Source: Telluribacter humicola (GTDB lineage Bacteria > Bacteroidota > Bacteroidia > Cytophagales > Spirosomataceae). Taken from it: DNA of 64,000 nucleotides. Made by a program: the position numbers and the translations under genes. The DNA is taken from the NCBI RefSeq assembly GCF_017355935.1, contig NZ_JAFIQT010000001.1:62001-126000 (forward strand), written 5' to 3'. The notes below the pieces were generated by a model. That model ran no database searches and was not told the DNA's origin. It was given only the letters and a program-made list of their open reading frames with translations. Positions 49,808 to 59,054 of this stretch are shown piece after piece. Every line of letters begins with the position of its first letter. The first letter of the stretch is position 1.

Positions 49808-52624
49808 ATGAAAAAGCAAATTTTAACTCTCATTTTCTCTGTCTTGACGATGGCCTTGGCCGTTGCTCAAACGGGCTCTATCAAAGGTACCATCGTTGAT
49901 GCCAAGACCAAAGAGGCTATCATCGGTGCCAGCATCCTGCTGAAAGGTACTACTCCTCCCCTGGGATCTTCCAGCGACATTGAAGGAAACTTCGAAATCA
50001 AAAACGTTCCGACCGGAGCTCAGACTGTACTGGTTAGCTTTGTATCCTACAAGACCAAAGAAATCCCGGTAACGGTTTACCCCAATCAGACAGTACTTAT
50101 TAATACTACCGTTGAAGAAGACGTCGCTACCCTCGAAGAAGTAAAGATCACTGGTCAGCGTCAGACATTCACGGATGTGTCAGTAATCACCGAGATCAAG
50201 CAGGCTGAGCAGATTGCCGTAGGTATCTCAGCCCAGCAGATCCAGAAATCACAGGACCGTGATGCTTCGCAGGTCATCCGCCGGGTACCCGGTGTATCTA
50301 TCCAGGACGACCGCTTCGTCATCATCCGCGGTCTGAATGAGCGCTACAACACTGTAATGCTCAATGATGCCATCACTCCTTCTACCGAAGTAGATGTAAA
50401 ATCTTTCTCTTTTGACCTGATCCCCAGCTCCGCCATTGACCGGATGCTGATTTTCAAATCAGGTGCTGCTGAACTACCCGGCGAGTTTTCGGGTGGTGTA
50501 ATCAAGATATATACCAAGACCATCCCTGATGAAAATGGACTGAGCCTCAGCCTGACCTCAGGCTACCGTAGCGGTACTACCTTCCAGAACGTACTGTCTC
50601 ACCAGGGTTCTTCACTGGATTGGCTTGGCTTTGGTGCTGGTGACCGTAAACTCCCCTCTTCTTTCCCCTCTACCAAAAGATTGACTAACGAAGGAGTACC
50701 TTCTGACCGCAGTATCGCCGCTTTCCGTAACCTGCCTGAGTACTTCACTGCCAAGAATATAACAGCTGTACCTGATCTGCGGGCTTCACTGGGCTACAAC
50801 GCCAAGTTCTTTGTAGGTGATAAAAAGCTGACTACCTTCAACAACATCAGCTACTCCAGTACTCGTCAGGCCATGCCGGTCAACCAGTACCGCTACCTGT
50901 CGTTTGATCAACAGAAGCAGGAGTCGATGCTATGGGTAAACTATAACGACCAGCAGTATGCCGAAAACGTACGTCTGGGTGTGATGTCAAACTGGGCGCT
51001 TATCCTGAACCCTAACCACAAGATTGAATTTCGTAACCTGTTCAACCAGCTGGCTAATAAAGAAACAACCTTCCGTCAGGGATTCACACAGGAGAATGGC
51101 CGCGAAGTACAGAACTACGCCTTCCGCTACGAGTCCAAGAGCATTTACTCAGGCCAGTTGAGTGGTACCCACGACCTGTCTGACCTTACTACGGTACGCT
51201 GGACCGGCGCCTTTGGATACACACACCGCGAAGAACCTGACTACCGTCGCTTCGTATCAAGCCGTAACATAGGTTCGGATGATCCTTTCACCGTAGAGGT
51301 AGTACCTGGTAGCAACGCCAGCCTTGCCCGTACCGCCCGCTTCTTCTCTACACTTAATGAATATACTTCGTCCGGAAGAGCTGACGTAGAGCACCGCATC
51401 AACCGCAGCGGTTTCGAAGGAGACGAGAAAATGCAGATCAAACTGCGCGCCGGAGCCTACGCCGAATACAAAGACCGTGCATTCAAGGCTCGTTGGTTCA
51501 ACCTGATCAATCCGGGTGGCGTATCACAGGAAATCCTGAACCAGTCGCCTGAGCAGCTTTTTGACGAGAGCAACATCGCTACTGATAAACTGTACTACGG
51601 CGAGCGCACCAACTTTGATGATCGCTATACCGCTCAGAATATGCTGGCAGCCGGTTACGTAGGAGCATACATACCTTTCTCTTCCAAGTTCAACGTATCG
51701 CTGGGAGCGCGGGCTGAGTACAACCGCCAGCAGCTACAGAGCCGTCAGCGTGGATCAGGTACCCGCATTAAGGTAGATAACCCTATCTTCCGTCTGCTGC
51801 CTTCGGTAAATATGGCGTACAACTTCACCGAGAAGACCCTGCTGCGCCTGGCATATAGCACCACTGTCAACCGTCCTGAGTTCCGTGAGCTGGCTCCATT
51901 TACCTACTATGACTTTGCTTTTGACGTATCACGGGTTGGTAATCCTAACCTGAAGACGCCTTCGATCCAGAACATGGACCTTCGCTACGAGTGGTACCCA
52001 CGTGATGGTGAAGTGATATCGGTAGCAGCCTTCTACAAGCACTTCAAGAACCCAATCGAGGCCCGTATCCGCTACGCCGGTTCAGGAGTATCCTTCTACG
52101 TAGATAACGCCGAAGAGGCCTACGCTGCGGGTGCCGAGCTGGAAGTACGCAAGTCTCTCAAGAATATGACTAACTCCGGCTTTGTCAACAACCTGACTCT
52201 GCTCCTAAATACCTCAATAATTAAGAGTGATGTACTGACAGGCTTTACCGGACAGGAAAACAACCGTCAGCTACAGGGACAGTCGCCTTACCTGATTAAC
52301 TCGGGTATCTATTACAACGATGCGGACCGCGGCTGGCAGATCAACCTGCTCTACAACGTAATCGGTCGCCGGATCTTCCTGGTAGGTGATAAGGAAATCC
52401 AGCCTACTGTGTACGAAATGGCCCGTAACGTAATAGATGTGACCGTAATCAAATCCCTGGGTCAGCACCTGGAACTGAAAGTAGGTGTACAAGACTTGCT
52501 GAACCAGCCCTTCCGCCTGATTCAGGACAGCAACCTCGACCAGAAGATCACCAATGTGGATGAGCCTTACCAGACTTACCGTCGCGGCTCGTACTCGACC
52601 ATCGGTCTGAGCTACAAATTCTAA
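49808..52624 (+). CDS. TonB-dependent receptor with carboxypeptidase-regulatory domain
   Basis: A 938-residue outer-membrane transporter with a signal peptide of about 21 residues. A carboxypeptidase-regulatory-like beta domain (GSIKGTIVDAKTKEAIIGASILLKG) covers about 22-110. The plug domain (about 120-235) has VIRRVPGVSIQDDRFVIIRGLNERYNTVMLND. A 22-strand barrel ends with the aromatic-terminated SYSTIGLSYKF. It is not a full SusC protein: the SusC-specific loops are absent and the partner downstream is not SusD. It probably imports a ligand bound by the adjacent surface lipoprotein, 56 bp downstream. The ligand is unknown. Confidence 0.9.
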   Translation: MKKQILTLIFSVLTMALAVAQTGSIKGTIVDAKTKEAIIGASILLKGTTPPLGSSSDIEGNFEIKNVPTGAQTVLVSFVSYKTKEIPVTVYPNQTVLINTTVEEDVATLEEVKITGQRQTFTDVSVITEIKQAEQIAVGISAQQIQKSQDRDASQVIRRVPGVSIQDDRFVIIRGLNERYNTVMLNDAITPSTEVDVKSFSFDLIPSSAIDRMLIFKSGAAELPGEFSGGVIKIYTKTIPDENGLSLSLTSGYRSGTTFQNVLSHQGSSLDWLGFGAGDRKLPSSFPSTKRLTNEGVPSDRSIAAFRNLPEYFTAKNITAVPDLRASLGYNAKFFVGDKKLTTFNNISYSSTRQAMPVNQYRYLSFDQQKQESMLWVNYNDQQYAENVRLGVMSNWALILNPNHKIEFRNLFNQLANKETTFRQGFTQENGREVQNYAFRYESKSIYSGQLSGTHDLSDLTTVRWTGAFGYTHREEPDYRRFVSSRNIGSDDPFTVEVVPGSNASLARTARFFSTLNEYTSSGRADVEHRINRSGFEGDEKMQIKLRAGAYAEYKDRAFKARWFNLINPGGVSQEILNQSPEQLFDESNIATDKLYYGERTNFDDRYTAQNMLAAGYVGAYIPFSSKFNVSLGARAEYNRQQLQSRQRGSGTRIKVDNPIFRLLPSVNMAYNFTEKTLLRLAYSTTVNRPEFRELAPFTYYDFAFDVSRVGNPNLKTPSIQNMDLRYEWYPRDGEVISVAAFYKHFKNPIEARIRYAGSGVSFYVDNAEEAYAAGAELEVRKSLKNMTNSGFVNNLTLLLNTSIIKSDVLTGFTGQENNRQLQGQSPYLINSGIYYNDADRGWQINLLYNVIGRRIFLVGDKEIQPTVYEMARNVIDVTVIKSLGQHLELKVGVQDLLNQPFRLIQDSNLDQKITNVDEPYQTYRRGSYSTIGLSYKF

Positions 52625-52680
52625 GAATACCCTAACTAATTATACATTTATCAGTCAGATTGTTTAAAAACAAAAATCGC

Positions 52681-54000
52681 ATGAAAAACGTAGGAAAACT
52701 GTTAAACCTGTTGCTAGTGGGAATGCTCATGACTGCATTCGTCGCATGTAATAATACGGATGATGATGATGATGATATTGAAGTGCCACCGGTAGGAGGT
52801 ACCAATACCGTCACAGGTAAAATTACCCAGAATACAACCTGGACTGCCAACAACAAGTACGTTCTGAATGGTTTTGTGTACGTTGAGAATGGTGCTACCC
52901 TGACCATCGAGCCGGGTACTATCATCAAAGGTGACAAGGCTACCAAAGGCTCTCTGATCATCAAGCCAGGTGCCAAGATCATCGCCAACGGTACTGTTGA
53001 GAAGCCTATCGTATTTACTTCAAACCAGCCTAAGGGCCAGCGTGCTGCCGGTGACTGGGGAGGATTGGTTATCCTGGGTAATGCTCCGGTTAACAAAACC
53101 CCGGCTGTAATCGAAGGAGAAAACCTTTCTACTTTCGGTGGTACTAACGCCGCTGATAACTCAGGTAGCCTGAAGTACGTTCGTATCGAGTTTGCCGGTA
53201 TCGCCTTCGAAACCGACAAAGAGATCAACGGTCTTACTTTCGGTGGTGTAGGTAGCGGTACTACTGTGGACTTCGTACAGGTTTCGTACAGTGGCGACGA
53301 TGCGTACGAGTGGTTTGGTGGTACTGTTAATGCCAAGCACCTGATCTCGTACCGTACACTTGATGATGACTTCGATACTGACAACGGTTATAGCGGTAAC
53401 GTACAGTTTGGCTATATCCTGCGTGATCCCAAAGTAGCTGACCAGGCTGGTGACTCTAATACGTTTGAGTCGGACAACGATGCCGGTGGATCAGAAGCTA
53501 CTCCTAAGACCAGTGCTAAGTTTGCTAACATCACTTCTACCATTGCGGCTGGTGACCTGGATTCTAAGTACCGTTCAGCGATGCGAATTCGTCGCAGCAG
53601 CGAAATCTCCATCTATAACAGCATATTCGCAGGAGCTTTCCCAACCGGTATCGAGCTGCAGGATAAAGTAGCTGATAACTACAAAGCTGGTAAGATGAAC
53701 ATTCAGGGTGTAGGTATCCAGGGGGCTGTGACTCCTATGAAAGGTGTAGATACTACCATGTTCAACACTACGGCTCACAAAAACAAAGTATATACCAGCG
53801 TAGCCGAACTGCTGCTGCCTGCTGCTTACAACTCTATCTCAGCTCGTCCAAGCGCCGTTCCTCAGGCTGGATCACCTCTGATGGGTAATGGTGTAACCCT
53901 GCCTGCCGGATTTGAAACTACTACCTACGTAGGTGCTTTCGGAGCTACTGACTGGACTCAGGGCTGGGCTAACTTCGATCCTCAGAATACTGATTATTAA
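52681..54000 (+). CDS. surface lipoprotein with predicted beta-helix, partner of the TonB receptor
   Basis: A 439-residue lipoprotein. The signal ends in VAC with lipid Cys23. It is followed by NNT and six Asp, which fits the Bacteroidota lipoprotein export signal (acidic residues just after the Cys) and predicts exposure on the cell surface. The body repeats short strands with turns (YVENGATLTIEPGTIIKGDKATKGSLIIKPGAKIIANG) as in right-handed beta-helix proteins. The start at ATG 52681 is chosen for the signal peptide; the open frame runs 7 codons further up. Together with the upstream receptor it forms a receptor/surface-protein pair, and a terminator follows at 54051-54081. Confidence 0.78.
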   Translation: MKNVGKLLNLLLVGMLMTAFVACNNTDDDDDDIEVPPVGGTNTVTGKITQNTTWTANNKYVLNGFVYVENGATLTIEPGTIIKGDKATKGSLIIKPGAKIIANGTVEKPIVFTSNQPKGQRAAGDWGGLVILGNAPVNKTPAVIEGENLSTFGGTNAADNSGSLKYVRIEFAGIAFETDKEINGLTFGGVGSGTTVDFVQVSYSGDDAYEWFGGTVNAKHLISYRTLDDDFDTDNGYSGNVQFGYILRDPKVADQAGDSNTFESDNDAGGSEATPKTSAKFANITSTIAAGDLDSKYRSAMRIRRSSEISIYNSIFAGAFPTGIELQDKVADNYKAGKMNIQGVGIQGAVTPMKGVDTTMFNTTAHKNKVYTSVAELLLPAAYNSISARPSAVPQAGSPLMGNGVTLPAGFETTTYVGAFGATDWTQGWANFDPQNTDY

Positions 54001-54050
54001 TAGTATAAAGATCTCTAAGTAAACATCTTATATTGGTGTCAGATTGTCAA

Positions 54051-54081
54051 AAGGCCGGGGGCATTGCTCCCGGTCTTTTTT
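54051..54081 (+). terminator. terminator after the receptor/lipoprotein pair
   Basis: A 9-bp stem (54051-54059 with 54069-54077, one G-U pair) with a 9-nt loop, followed by a T-run. Confidence 0.82.
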
Positions 54082-54368
54082 GTATGTGATGTTCACTCCC
54101 GCCCGGGGCGTACGTCAGAGAAGGCAGCTCAGCTGAAAAAGCAGTCCATTACCGCTGGTGTAGAATATCAGTAACCTTTACCTACGAAATCAGGGCTTTT
54201 GCGTAACTTTACCGATTGGATTTACGTTCTTTGATGGGAAGTCTTCTAAAAATATATTTAGAGCTTCAAAAACGTAAACTCTTACTAATTAACGGAGGTA
54301 ACGGGCAGGAGCCGGCGAATAGTTGCCGTTATGCTTTTACCTGCAATTTACTTTTTATAAAAAACTGA
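54082..54368. other. intergenic region before rseP
   Basis: This stretch shows no gene. A near-match to the -7 element (TAACTTTA) occurs about 165 bp before rseP. A possible hairpin, TAACGG with CCGTTA about 25 bp apart, lies in the last 75 bp. I see no recognisable riboswitch. Confidence 0.4.
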
Positions 54369-55685
54369 ATGGAAGTATTGATTATGGCCGGACAGCTCAT
54401 TCTGGGCTTGTCCATACTAGTAGGCTTACATGAGTTAGGGCACCTGGTGGCCGCCAAGATGTTCGGAATGAAGGTGGAGAAGTACTTTATAGGCTTTCCG
54501 CCCAAGGTGTGGAGCATTCAGCGGGGCGAAACAGAGTATGGTTTAGGAGCAGTACCCCTCGGAGGTTTTGTAAAGATATCCGGGATGATCGATGAATCAC
54601 TGGATACTGATCAGATGAGCGCGGAGCCCCAGCCGTATGAATTCCGGGCCAAGCCGGCCTGGCAGCGGCTGATCGTTATGCTGGGTGGTATTATTGTCAA
54701 TGTCATTGTAGGTATTATCATCTTTATTGCCATCGCCTATAGCAACGGAAACAGATTTCTGTCCAAGGAAGAAGTAAACAAGAATGGTATCGTAGCGGGA
54801 GAGCTGGCCCAGGAGATCGGCCTTCAGACCGGTGATAAGATCGTCAAAGTAAATGGTAAAGACTTTAAGGATTTCAGCGATGCCGTTGGGTCGGATGTGT
54901 TTCTGGGCAGTGGCAGCTACTATACCGTTCAGCGCAACGGTAATCTGGTAGATATAGATATCCCAAATGATTTTATTGAAAAACTGTCTGAGCCGGAAGC
55001 AAGAGGTACGTTTATACGCCCTGCCGAGCCTTTTGTGGTAGGAGAGGTAGCCGCCGGTTATCCGGCTGAAGAAGCGGGTCTGCAAGCGGAGGATCGTATT
55101 GTAGCCATCAACGGCAAACCTGTAACTTTCTTTCACCAGCTTCAGCAATCGCTGGATTCGCTGAAAGGCAAGACAGCTACCCTGACTGTTCAGCGTGGCG
55201 GGCAGAACGTAACACTTACCTCCAAAGTAACTCCCGAAGGAACGCTTGGTTTCCAGGCTAAGAGCCTGCTCAACTACACTGTTGTAGATTATACGCTCGG
55301 CCAGGCGATGGTCGTAGGTACCAAAGAGGCCTTCGGTGTCGTTTATAATAATATCAAAGGCTTCGGCAAGATATTCCGTGGCGAAGTATCTGCCTCTAAG
55401 GCCATCAGCGGTCCTATTGGTATTGCCCGGATGTTTGGTGGAGTGTGGGACTGGGGCCGCTTCTGGTTCCTGACGGGCCTCCTGTCGATGGTACTGGCCT
55501 TTATGAACGCTCTGCCTATACCGGCTCTTGACGGCGGACACTCGGTTATACTACTTTATGAAATGGTATCAGGTCGTAAGCCTTCGGACCGTTTCCTCGA
55601 AAACGCCCAGAAGGTAGGTATGGTACTCTTGCTGGGACTGATGGCTTTCGCTATATTCAACGACGTCTTTAAGGCAGTTTTCTAA
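54369..55685 (+). CDS. rseP: site-2 protease RseP
   Basis: A 438-residue intramembrane metalloprotease. Zinc motif His21-Glu22-x-x-His25 (GLHELGHLVAAKMFG) lies in TM1. Two PDZ domains (about 120-195 and 205-280) follow, and the LDG motif (NALPIPALDGGH) is in the third helix. It cleaves membrane-bound anti-sigma factors and signal-peptide remnants. The ATG at 54369 is followed by a second at 54384; either fits. The gene ends in a hairpin (55705-55750) before a DUF6702 gene. Confidence 0.94.
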   Translation: MEVLIMAGQLILGLSILVGLHELGHLVAAKMFGMKVEKYFIGFPPKVWSIQRGETEYGLGAVPLGGFVKISGMIDESLDTDQMSAEPQPYEFRAKPAWQRLIVMLGGIIVNVIVGIIIFIAIAYSNGNRFLSKEEVNKNGIVAGELAQEIGLQTGDKIVKVNGKDFKDFSDAVGSDVFLGSGSYYTVQRNGNLVDIDIPNDFIEKLSEPEARGTFIRPAEPFVVGEVAAGYPAEEAGLQAEDRIVAINGKPVTFFHQLQQSLDSLKGKTATLTVQRGGQNVTLTSKVTPEGTLGFQAKSLLNYTVVDYTLGQAMVVGTKEAFGVVYNNIKGFGKIFRGEVSASKAISGPIGIARMFGGVWDWGRFWFLTGLLSMVLAFMNALPIPALDGGHSVILLYEMVSGRKPSDRFLENAQKVGMVLLLGLMAFAIFNDVFKAVF

Positions 55686-55704
55686 GATATTACACGTATT
55701 AGTG

Positions 55705-55750
55705 CCTACGACAGCCCACGCTACTTGGAGAGAGCGCGGGCTGTCGTAGG
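55705..55750 (+). terminator. hairpin after rseP
   Basis: A 13-bp perfect stem extended by 3 bp after one mismatch (55705-55721 with 55734-55750) and a 12-nt loop. The following CTTATCTT is only weakly U-rich, so termination may be partial. Confidence 0.65.
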
Positions 55751-55774
55751 CTTATCTTACAGGCTGTAAAAGCT

Positions 55775-56275
55775 ATGACGAAAAGAGTAACTACATGGTT
55801 GGCTTTGGGAGTACTGGTGTTATTCATAGCAGCCAGGGCTATTCATGAATACCACGTGAGCGTCACGCAGATGCAGTATAACCCCGCTCAGAAGGCCCTC
55901 GAGATTAGCATCCGGGTATTTACGGATGACCTTGAGAAGGCGCTGTCGGTAGAAAATAGCAACCGCCGCTTCGTGGTAAACAATACTGACCAAAATGACC
56001 CCTTCGTAGAAAAGTACCTGCGAAAGAGTTTTGTACTGATGGATGCAAAGCAGCAGGTGCGTAACTTTCAGTACGTTGGGAAAGAGCAGGAAGCGGATGC
56101 CACCTGGATTTATCTGGAAGTACCTGCTGCGGGTAGCCTGGAAGGGTGGGCGCTACAGAACAATTTGCTGATGGATGTGTTCAGTGACCAAATGAATATG
56201 CTGAACCTAAAGCTGCCTACTGGCAAAAAAACGATTTTATTCAAGAAAGGACAGTCGCTGCACCCGCTCCAGTAG
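55775..56275 (+). CDS. DUF6702 family exported protein
   Basis: A 166-residue protein with one N-terminal hydrophobic helix, then HEYHVSVTQMQYNPAQKALEISIRVFTDDLEKAL, the start typical of DUF6702 proteins of Bacteroidota. The rest is beta-rich with a basic C-terminus. The function is unknown; members are often encoded beside envelope or secretion genes, as here next to rseP. It lies 24 bp after the rseP hairpin. Confidence 0.75.
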   Translation: MTKRVTTWLALGVLVLFIAARAIHEYHVSVTQMQYNPAQKALEISIRVFTDDLEKALSVENSNRRFVVNNTDQNDPFVEKYLRKSFVLMDAKQQVRNFQYVGKEQEADATWIYLEVPAAGSLEGWALQNNLLMDVFSDQMNMLNLKLPTGKKTILFKKGQSLHPLQ

Positions 56276-56399
56276 TCAACATGGATAACTTGTCAGTAGT
56301 AAGGCAGGTAGTTGGCAAATGGATGTGTGGTATGGCTATTTTATCATTAGTATACCCCTCTTGATAATTATATTTTATTGTAAATTGGGAAAAGAATCT

Positions 56400-56414
56400 C
56401 TGTCAGCCTGACAG
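56400..56414. repeat. perfect palindrome touching the lon start codon
   Basis: CTGTCAG and CTGACAG flank a single C, directly before the first possible lon ATG (56416). It could be an operator, or a hairpin hiding the ribosome site; alternatively translation begins at the later ATGs (56422 or 56461). Confidence 0.45.
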
Positions 56415-56415
56415 A

Positions 56416-58938
56416 ATGCCTATGAAGTTTGAAAATTCTGATCTATACAGTCGGATATTGATGTCTGACACCGACCTTGATAGCCTTGAAATTGTACCCC
56501 TGGGTGGGCCCGAAGGCTCCGATGAGCCGTTTGATGTCCCCGAGGAGCTCCCCATATTGCCAATCCGCCAGACCGTACTATTTCCGGGAATGGTCATTCC
56601 TGTTACCGTAGTGCGGCAGAAAGCAATACGGCTGGTGAAGAAGATCTACCGTAATTCGGATGTGAACTCCCGGATCATGGGTGCGGTTACGCAGGCCAAG
56701 CCTTTAAAAGAAGATCCCTCCGCGGATGATCTTTATAAGGTAGGTACAGTAGCGCATATTCTGAAAATGATCACCCTGCCCGATGGCAATGTGACCATAA
56801 TCGTACAGGGACGGCAGCGTTTCCAGATCAAGAGTATCATACGCGAAGAGCCTTATATTACGGCTAAAGTGGAAGCCATTGAAGATTCTTTCGCGAATCC
56901 AAATCGCAAGGAGTCGAAAGCCTTGCTGCAGTCATTACGCGATGGCGCCCACCGGATCATGCGACTGAACCCTGAAATACCTCAGGAAGCTCGTATTGCG
57001 CTGGATAATATTGAAAGTCCCGTTTTTCTGATCCATTTCTTATCTTCCAATATCAATGTGGAGGTTGCCGATAAACAGCGGCTTCTGGAAGAGACCAATG
57101 GGCAAAAGCAGGCCAATCTGCTGCTGCAGTACATGATGCGCGAGATTGAAATGCTCGAACTGAAGCGGGAGATACAGACCAAAGCCAGTTCGGACATTGA
57201 CCAGCAGCAGCGTGACTACTTCCTGCGTCAGCAGATCAAGGTACTGCACGATGAGCTGGGAATCGATAGCCCGGAGCGTGATATGGATGAGCTGCGCATT
57301 AGGGGAAGCCAGAAAACCTGGCCCGCTCCGGTACGTCAGCATTTTGAGAAGGAGCTAAGTAAGCTTCAGCGTGTAAATCCCATGGCTCCGGAGTACCCGG
57401 TTACGCTCAACTACCTCGAAGTTATGGTAGATCTGCCCTGGAACCAATACACCAAGGATAACTTTGATCTGGTGCGGGCGCAGAAAATACTTGATGCCGA
57501 TCACTTCGGTCTGGAGAAGGTAAAAGAGCGGATCATTGAGTACCTGGCGGTACTGAAGCTCAAAAACAATATGAAGGCGCCTATCCTGTGCCTCTACGGG
57601 CCTCCGGGTGTAGGTAAGACCTCGCTAGGCAAATCCATAGCTAAGGCTCTCAACAGAGAATATATTAGGATGGCGCTGGGTGGTGTGCACGATGAGGCCG
57701 AAATACGGGGCCACCGTAAGACCTACATTGGAGCCATGCCTGGTAAGGTTATTCAAAATATTAAGAAAGTAGGTTCTTCGAATCCGGTTTTTATTCTGGA
57801 CGAAATAGATAAAGTAAGCTCTGACTTCCGGGGTGATCCGGCTTCGGCCTTGCTGGAAGTACTGGACCCCGAGCAGAACTCGTCGTTTACGGATAACTAC
57901 CTGGAGGTGGAGTATGACTTGTCAAAGGTACTTTTCGTAGCGACTGCCAACTCACTAGAGACCATTCACCCCGCCCTGCGCGACCGGATGGAGATCATCG
58001 AGATGACAGGCTATACGATTGAGGAGAAGCTTCAGATCGCTAAAAAGTATCTGGTACCTAAGCAGCGTAAAGAACACGGTCTGAAGTCGACTGACGTAAG
58101 GGTAGAAGACAAAGCCCTGCTCCGCATTGTAGAAGGCTACACCCGTGAGTCAGGTGTGCGTATGCTCGAGCAGAAAGTAGGCGCTCTGATCCGTAAAATA
58201 GCCAAGGCCATTGCGATGGAGCAGGACTATCCTAAGGTCATCAAAGAAGACCACGTAGAAAAACTGCTGGGTGCCGAAATATTTGATAAAGACCTGTATC
58301 AGGATAACGATATAGCCGGTGTGGTAACGGGCCTGGCTTGGACATCGGTAGGGGGTGAGATCCTCTTCATTGAGTCAAGCCTTAGCCGTGGTAAAGGTGG
58401 CCTGACACTTTCCGGGCAACTGGGAGATGTAATGAAGGAATCGGCTATCACGGCCCTTTCGTACCTCAAGGCACACTCGGATGACTTTGATATAGATTAC
58501 CGCATCTTTAACAACTACGACCTGCACGTACACGTACCGGCCGGTGCAGTACCTAAGGACGGTCCTTCGGCGGGTATTACCATGCTGACTTCGGTAGCGT
58601 CTATCTTTACGCAGCGTCGTGTGAAGCCTTTTGTGGCCATGACGGGTGAGATTACCCTGCGAGGAAAGGTACTGCCGGTAGGAGGCATTAAGGAGAAGAT
58701 CCTGGCGGCCCGTCGGGCTGGCGTAAAGGAGCTTATCCTGTGTGTCAAAAACCGTAAAGACGTAGAGGAAGTACATCCTGATTATATCAAGGATCTGCAA
58801 TTTCACTACGTTGATACCGTTGATGAGGTACTGGCGGTAGCTCTGCTACCCGAGAAGGTGTCAAACCCGATTAAGTTTATACTACCCGAAGAAAGAAAAG
58901 AAACGGAGGATAGTATGATCAAGGTTAACGTGGTTTAA
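56416..58938 (+). CDS. lon: ATP-dependent Lon protease
   Basis: An 840-residue AAA+ serine protease. The N-terminal LON substrate domain spans about 50-245, followed by a helical linker. The AAA+ domain has Walker A GPPGVGKT (Lys401) and Walker [10 protein letters not shown]. The C-terminal peptidase has the Ser-Lys dyad Ser718 (DGPSAGITM) and Lys761 ([10 protein letters not shown]), at the same spacing as E. coli Lon. It degrades misfolded and regulatory proteins in the cytosol. Start candidates are ATG 56416, 56422 and 56461. A perfect palindrome (56400-56414) lies immediately upstream. Confidence 0.95.
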   Translation: MPMKFENSDLYSRILMSDTDLDSLEIVPLGGPEGSDEPFDVPEELPILPIRQTVLFPGMVIPVTVVRQKAIRLVKKIYRNSDVNSRIMGAVTQAKPLKEDPSADDLYKVGTVAHILKMITLPDGNVTIIVQGRQRFQIKSIIREEPYITAKVEAIEDSFANPNRKESKALLQSLRDGAHRIMRLNPEIPQEARIALDNIESPVFLIHFLSSNINVEVADKQRLLEETNGQKQANLLLQYMMREIEMLELKREIQTKASSDIDQQQRDYFLRQQIKVLHDELGIDSPERDMDELRIRGSQKTWPAPVRQHFEKELSKLQRVNPMAPEYPVTLNYLEVMVDLPWNQYTKDNFDLVRAQKILDADHFGLEKVKERIIEYLAVLKLKNNMKAPILCLYGPPGVGKTSLGKSIAKALNREYIRMALGGVHDEAEIRGHRKTYIGAMPGKVIQNIKKVGSSNPVFILDEIDKVSSDFRGDPASALLEVLDPEQNSSFTDNYLEVEYDLSKVLFVATANSLETIHPALRDRMEIIEMTGYTIEEKLQIAKKYLVPKQRKEHGLKSTDVRVEDKALLRIVEGYTRESGVRMLEQKVGALIRKIAKAIAMEQDYPKVIKEDHVEKLLGAEIFDKDLYQDNDIAGVVTGLAWTSVGGEILFIESSLSRGKGGLTLSGQLGDVMKESAITALSYLKAHSDDFDIDYRIFNNYDLHVHVPAGAVPKDGPSAGITMLTSVASIFTQRRVKPFVAMTGEITLRGKVLPVGGIKEKILAARRAGVKELILCVKNRKDVEEVHPDYIKDLQFHYVDTVDEVLAVALLPEKVSNPIKFILPEERKETEDSMIKVNVV

Positions 58939-58953
58939 GAAATACAATTTTAT

Positions 58954-58995
58954 AAAAGCGGAACGGCGTGCTATCAGGTACGCCGTTCTGCTTTT
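58954..58995 (+). terminator. terminator after lon
   Basis: A 16-bp stem with one G-U pair (58954-58969 with 58980-58995), a 10-nt loop, and a T-run at the end of the second arm. Confidence 0.85.
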
Positions 58996-59054
58996 AGTAA
59001 GGGTTAAGCCAGAGAAAGTGCGTCAGGAACTATGAACACTTTTACCAGAATACT

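Noticed and set aside
54597-55541. 314-codon frame opposite rseP
   Set aside because: Antisense shadow of an intact gene with catalytic motifs; no family resemblance.
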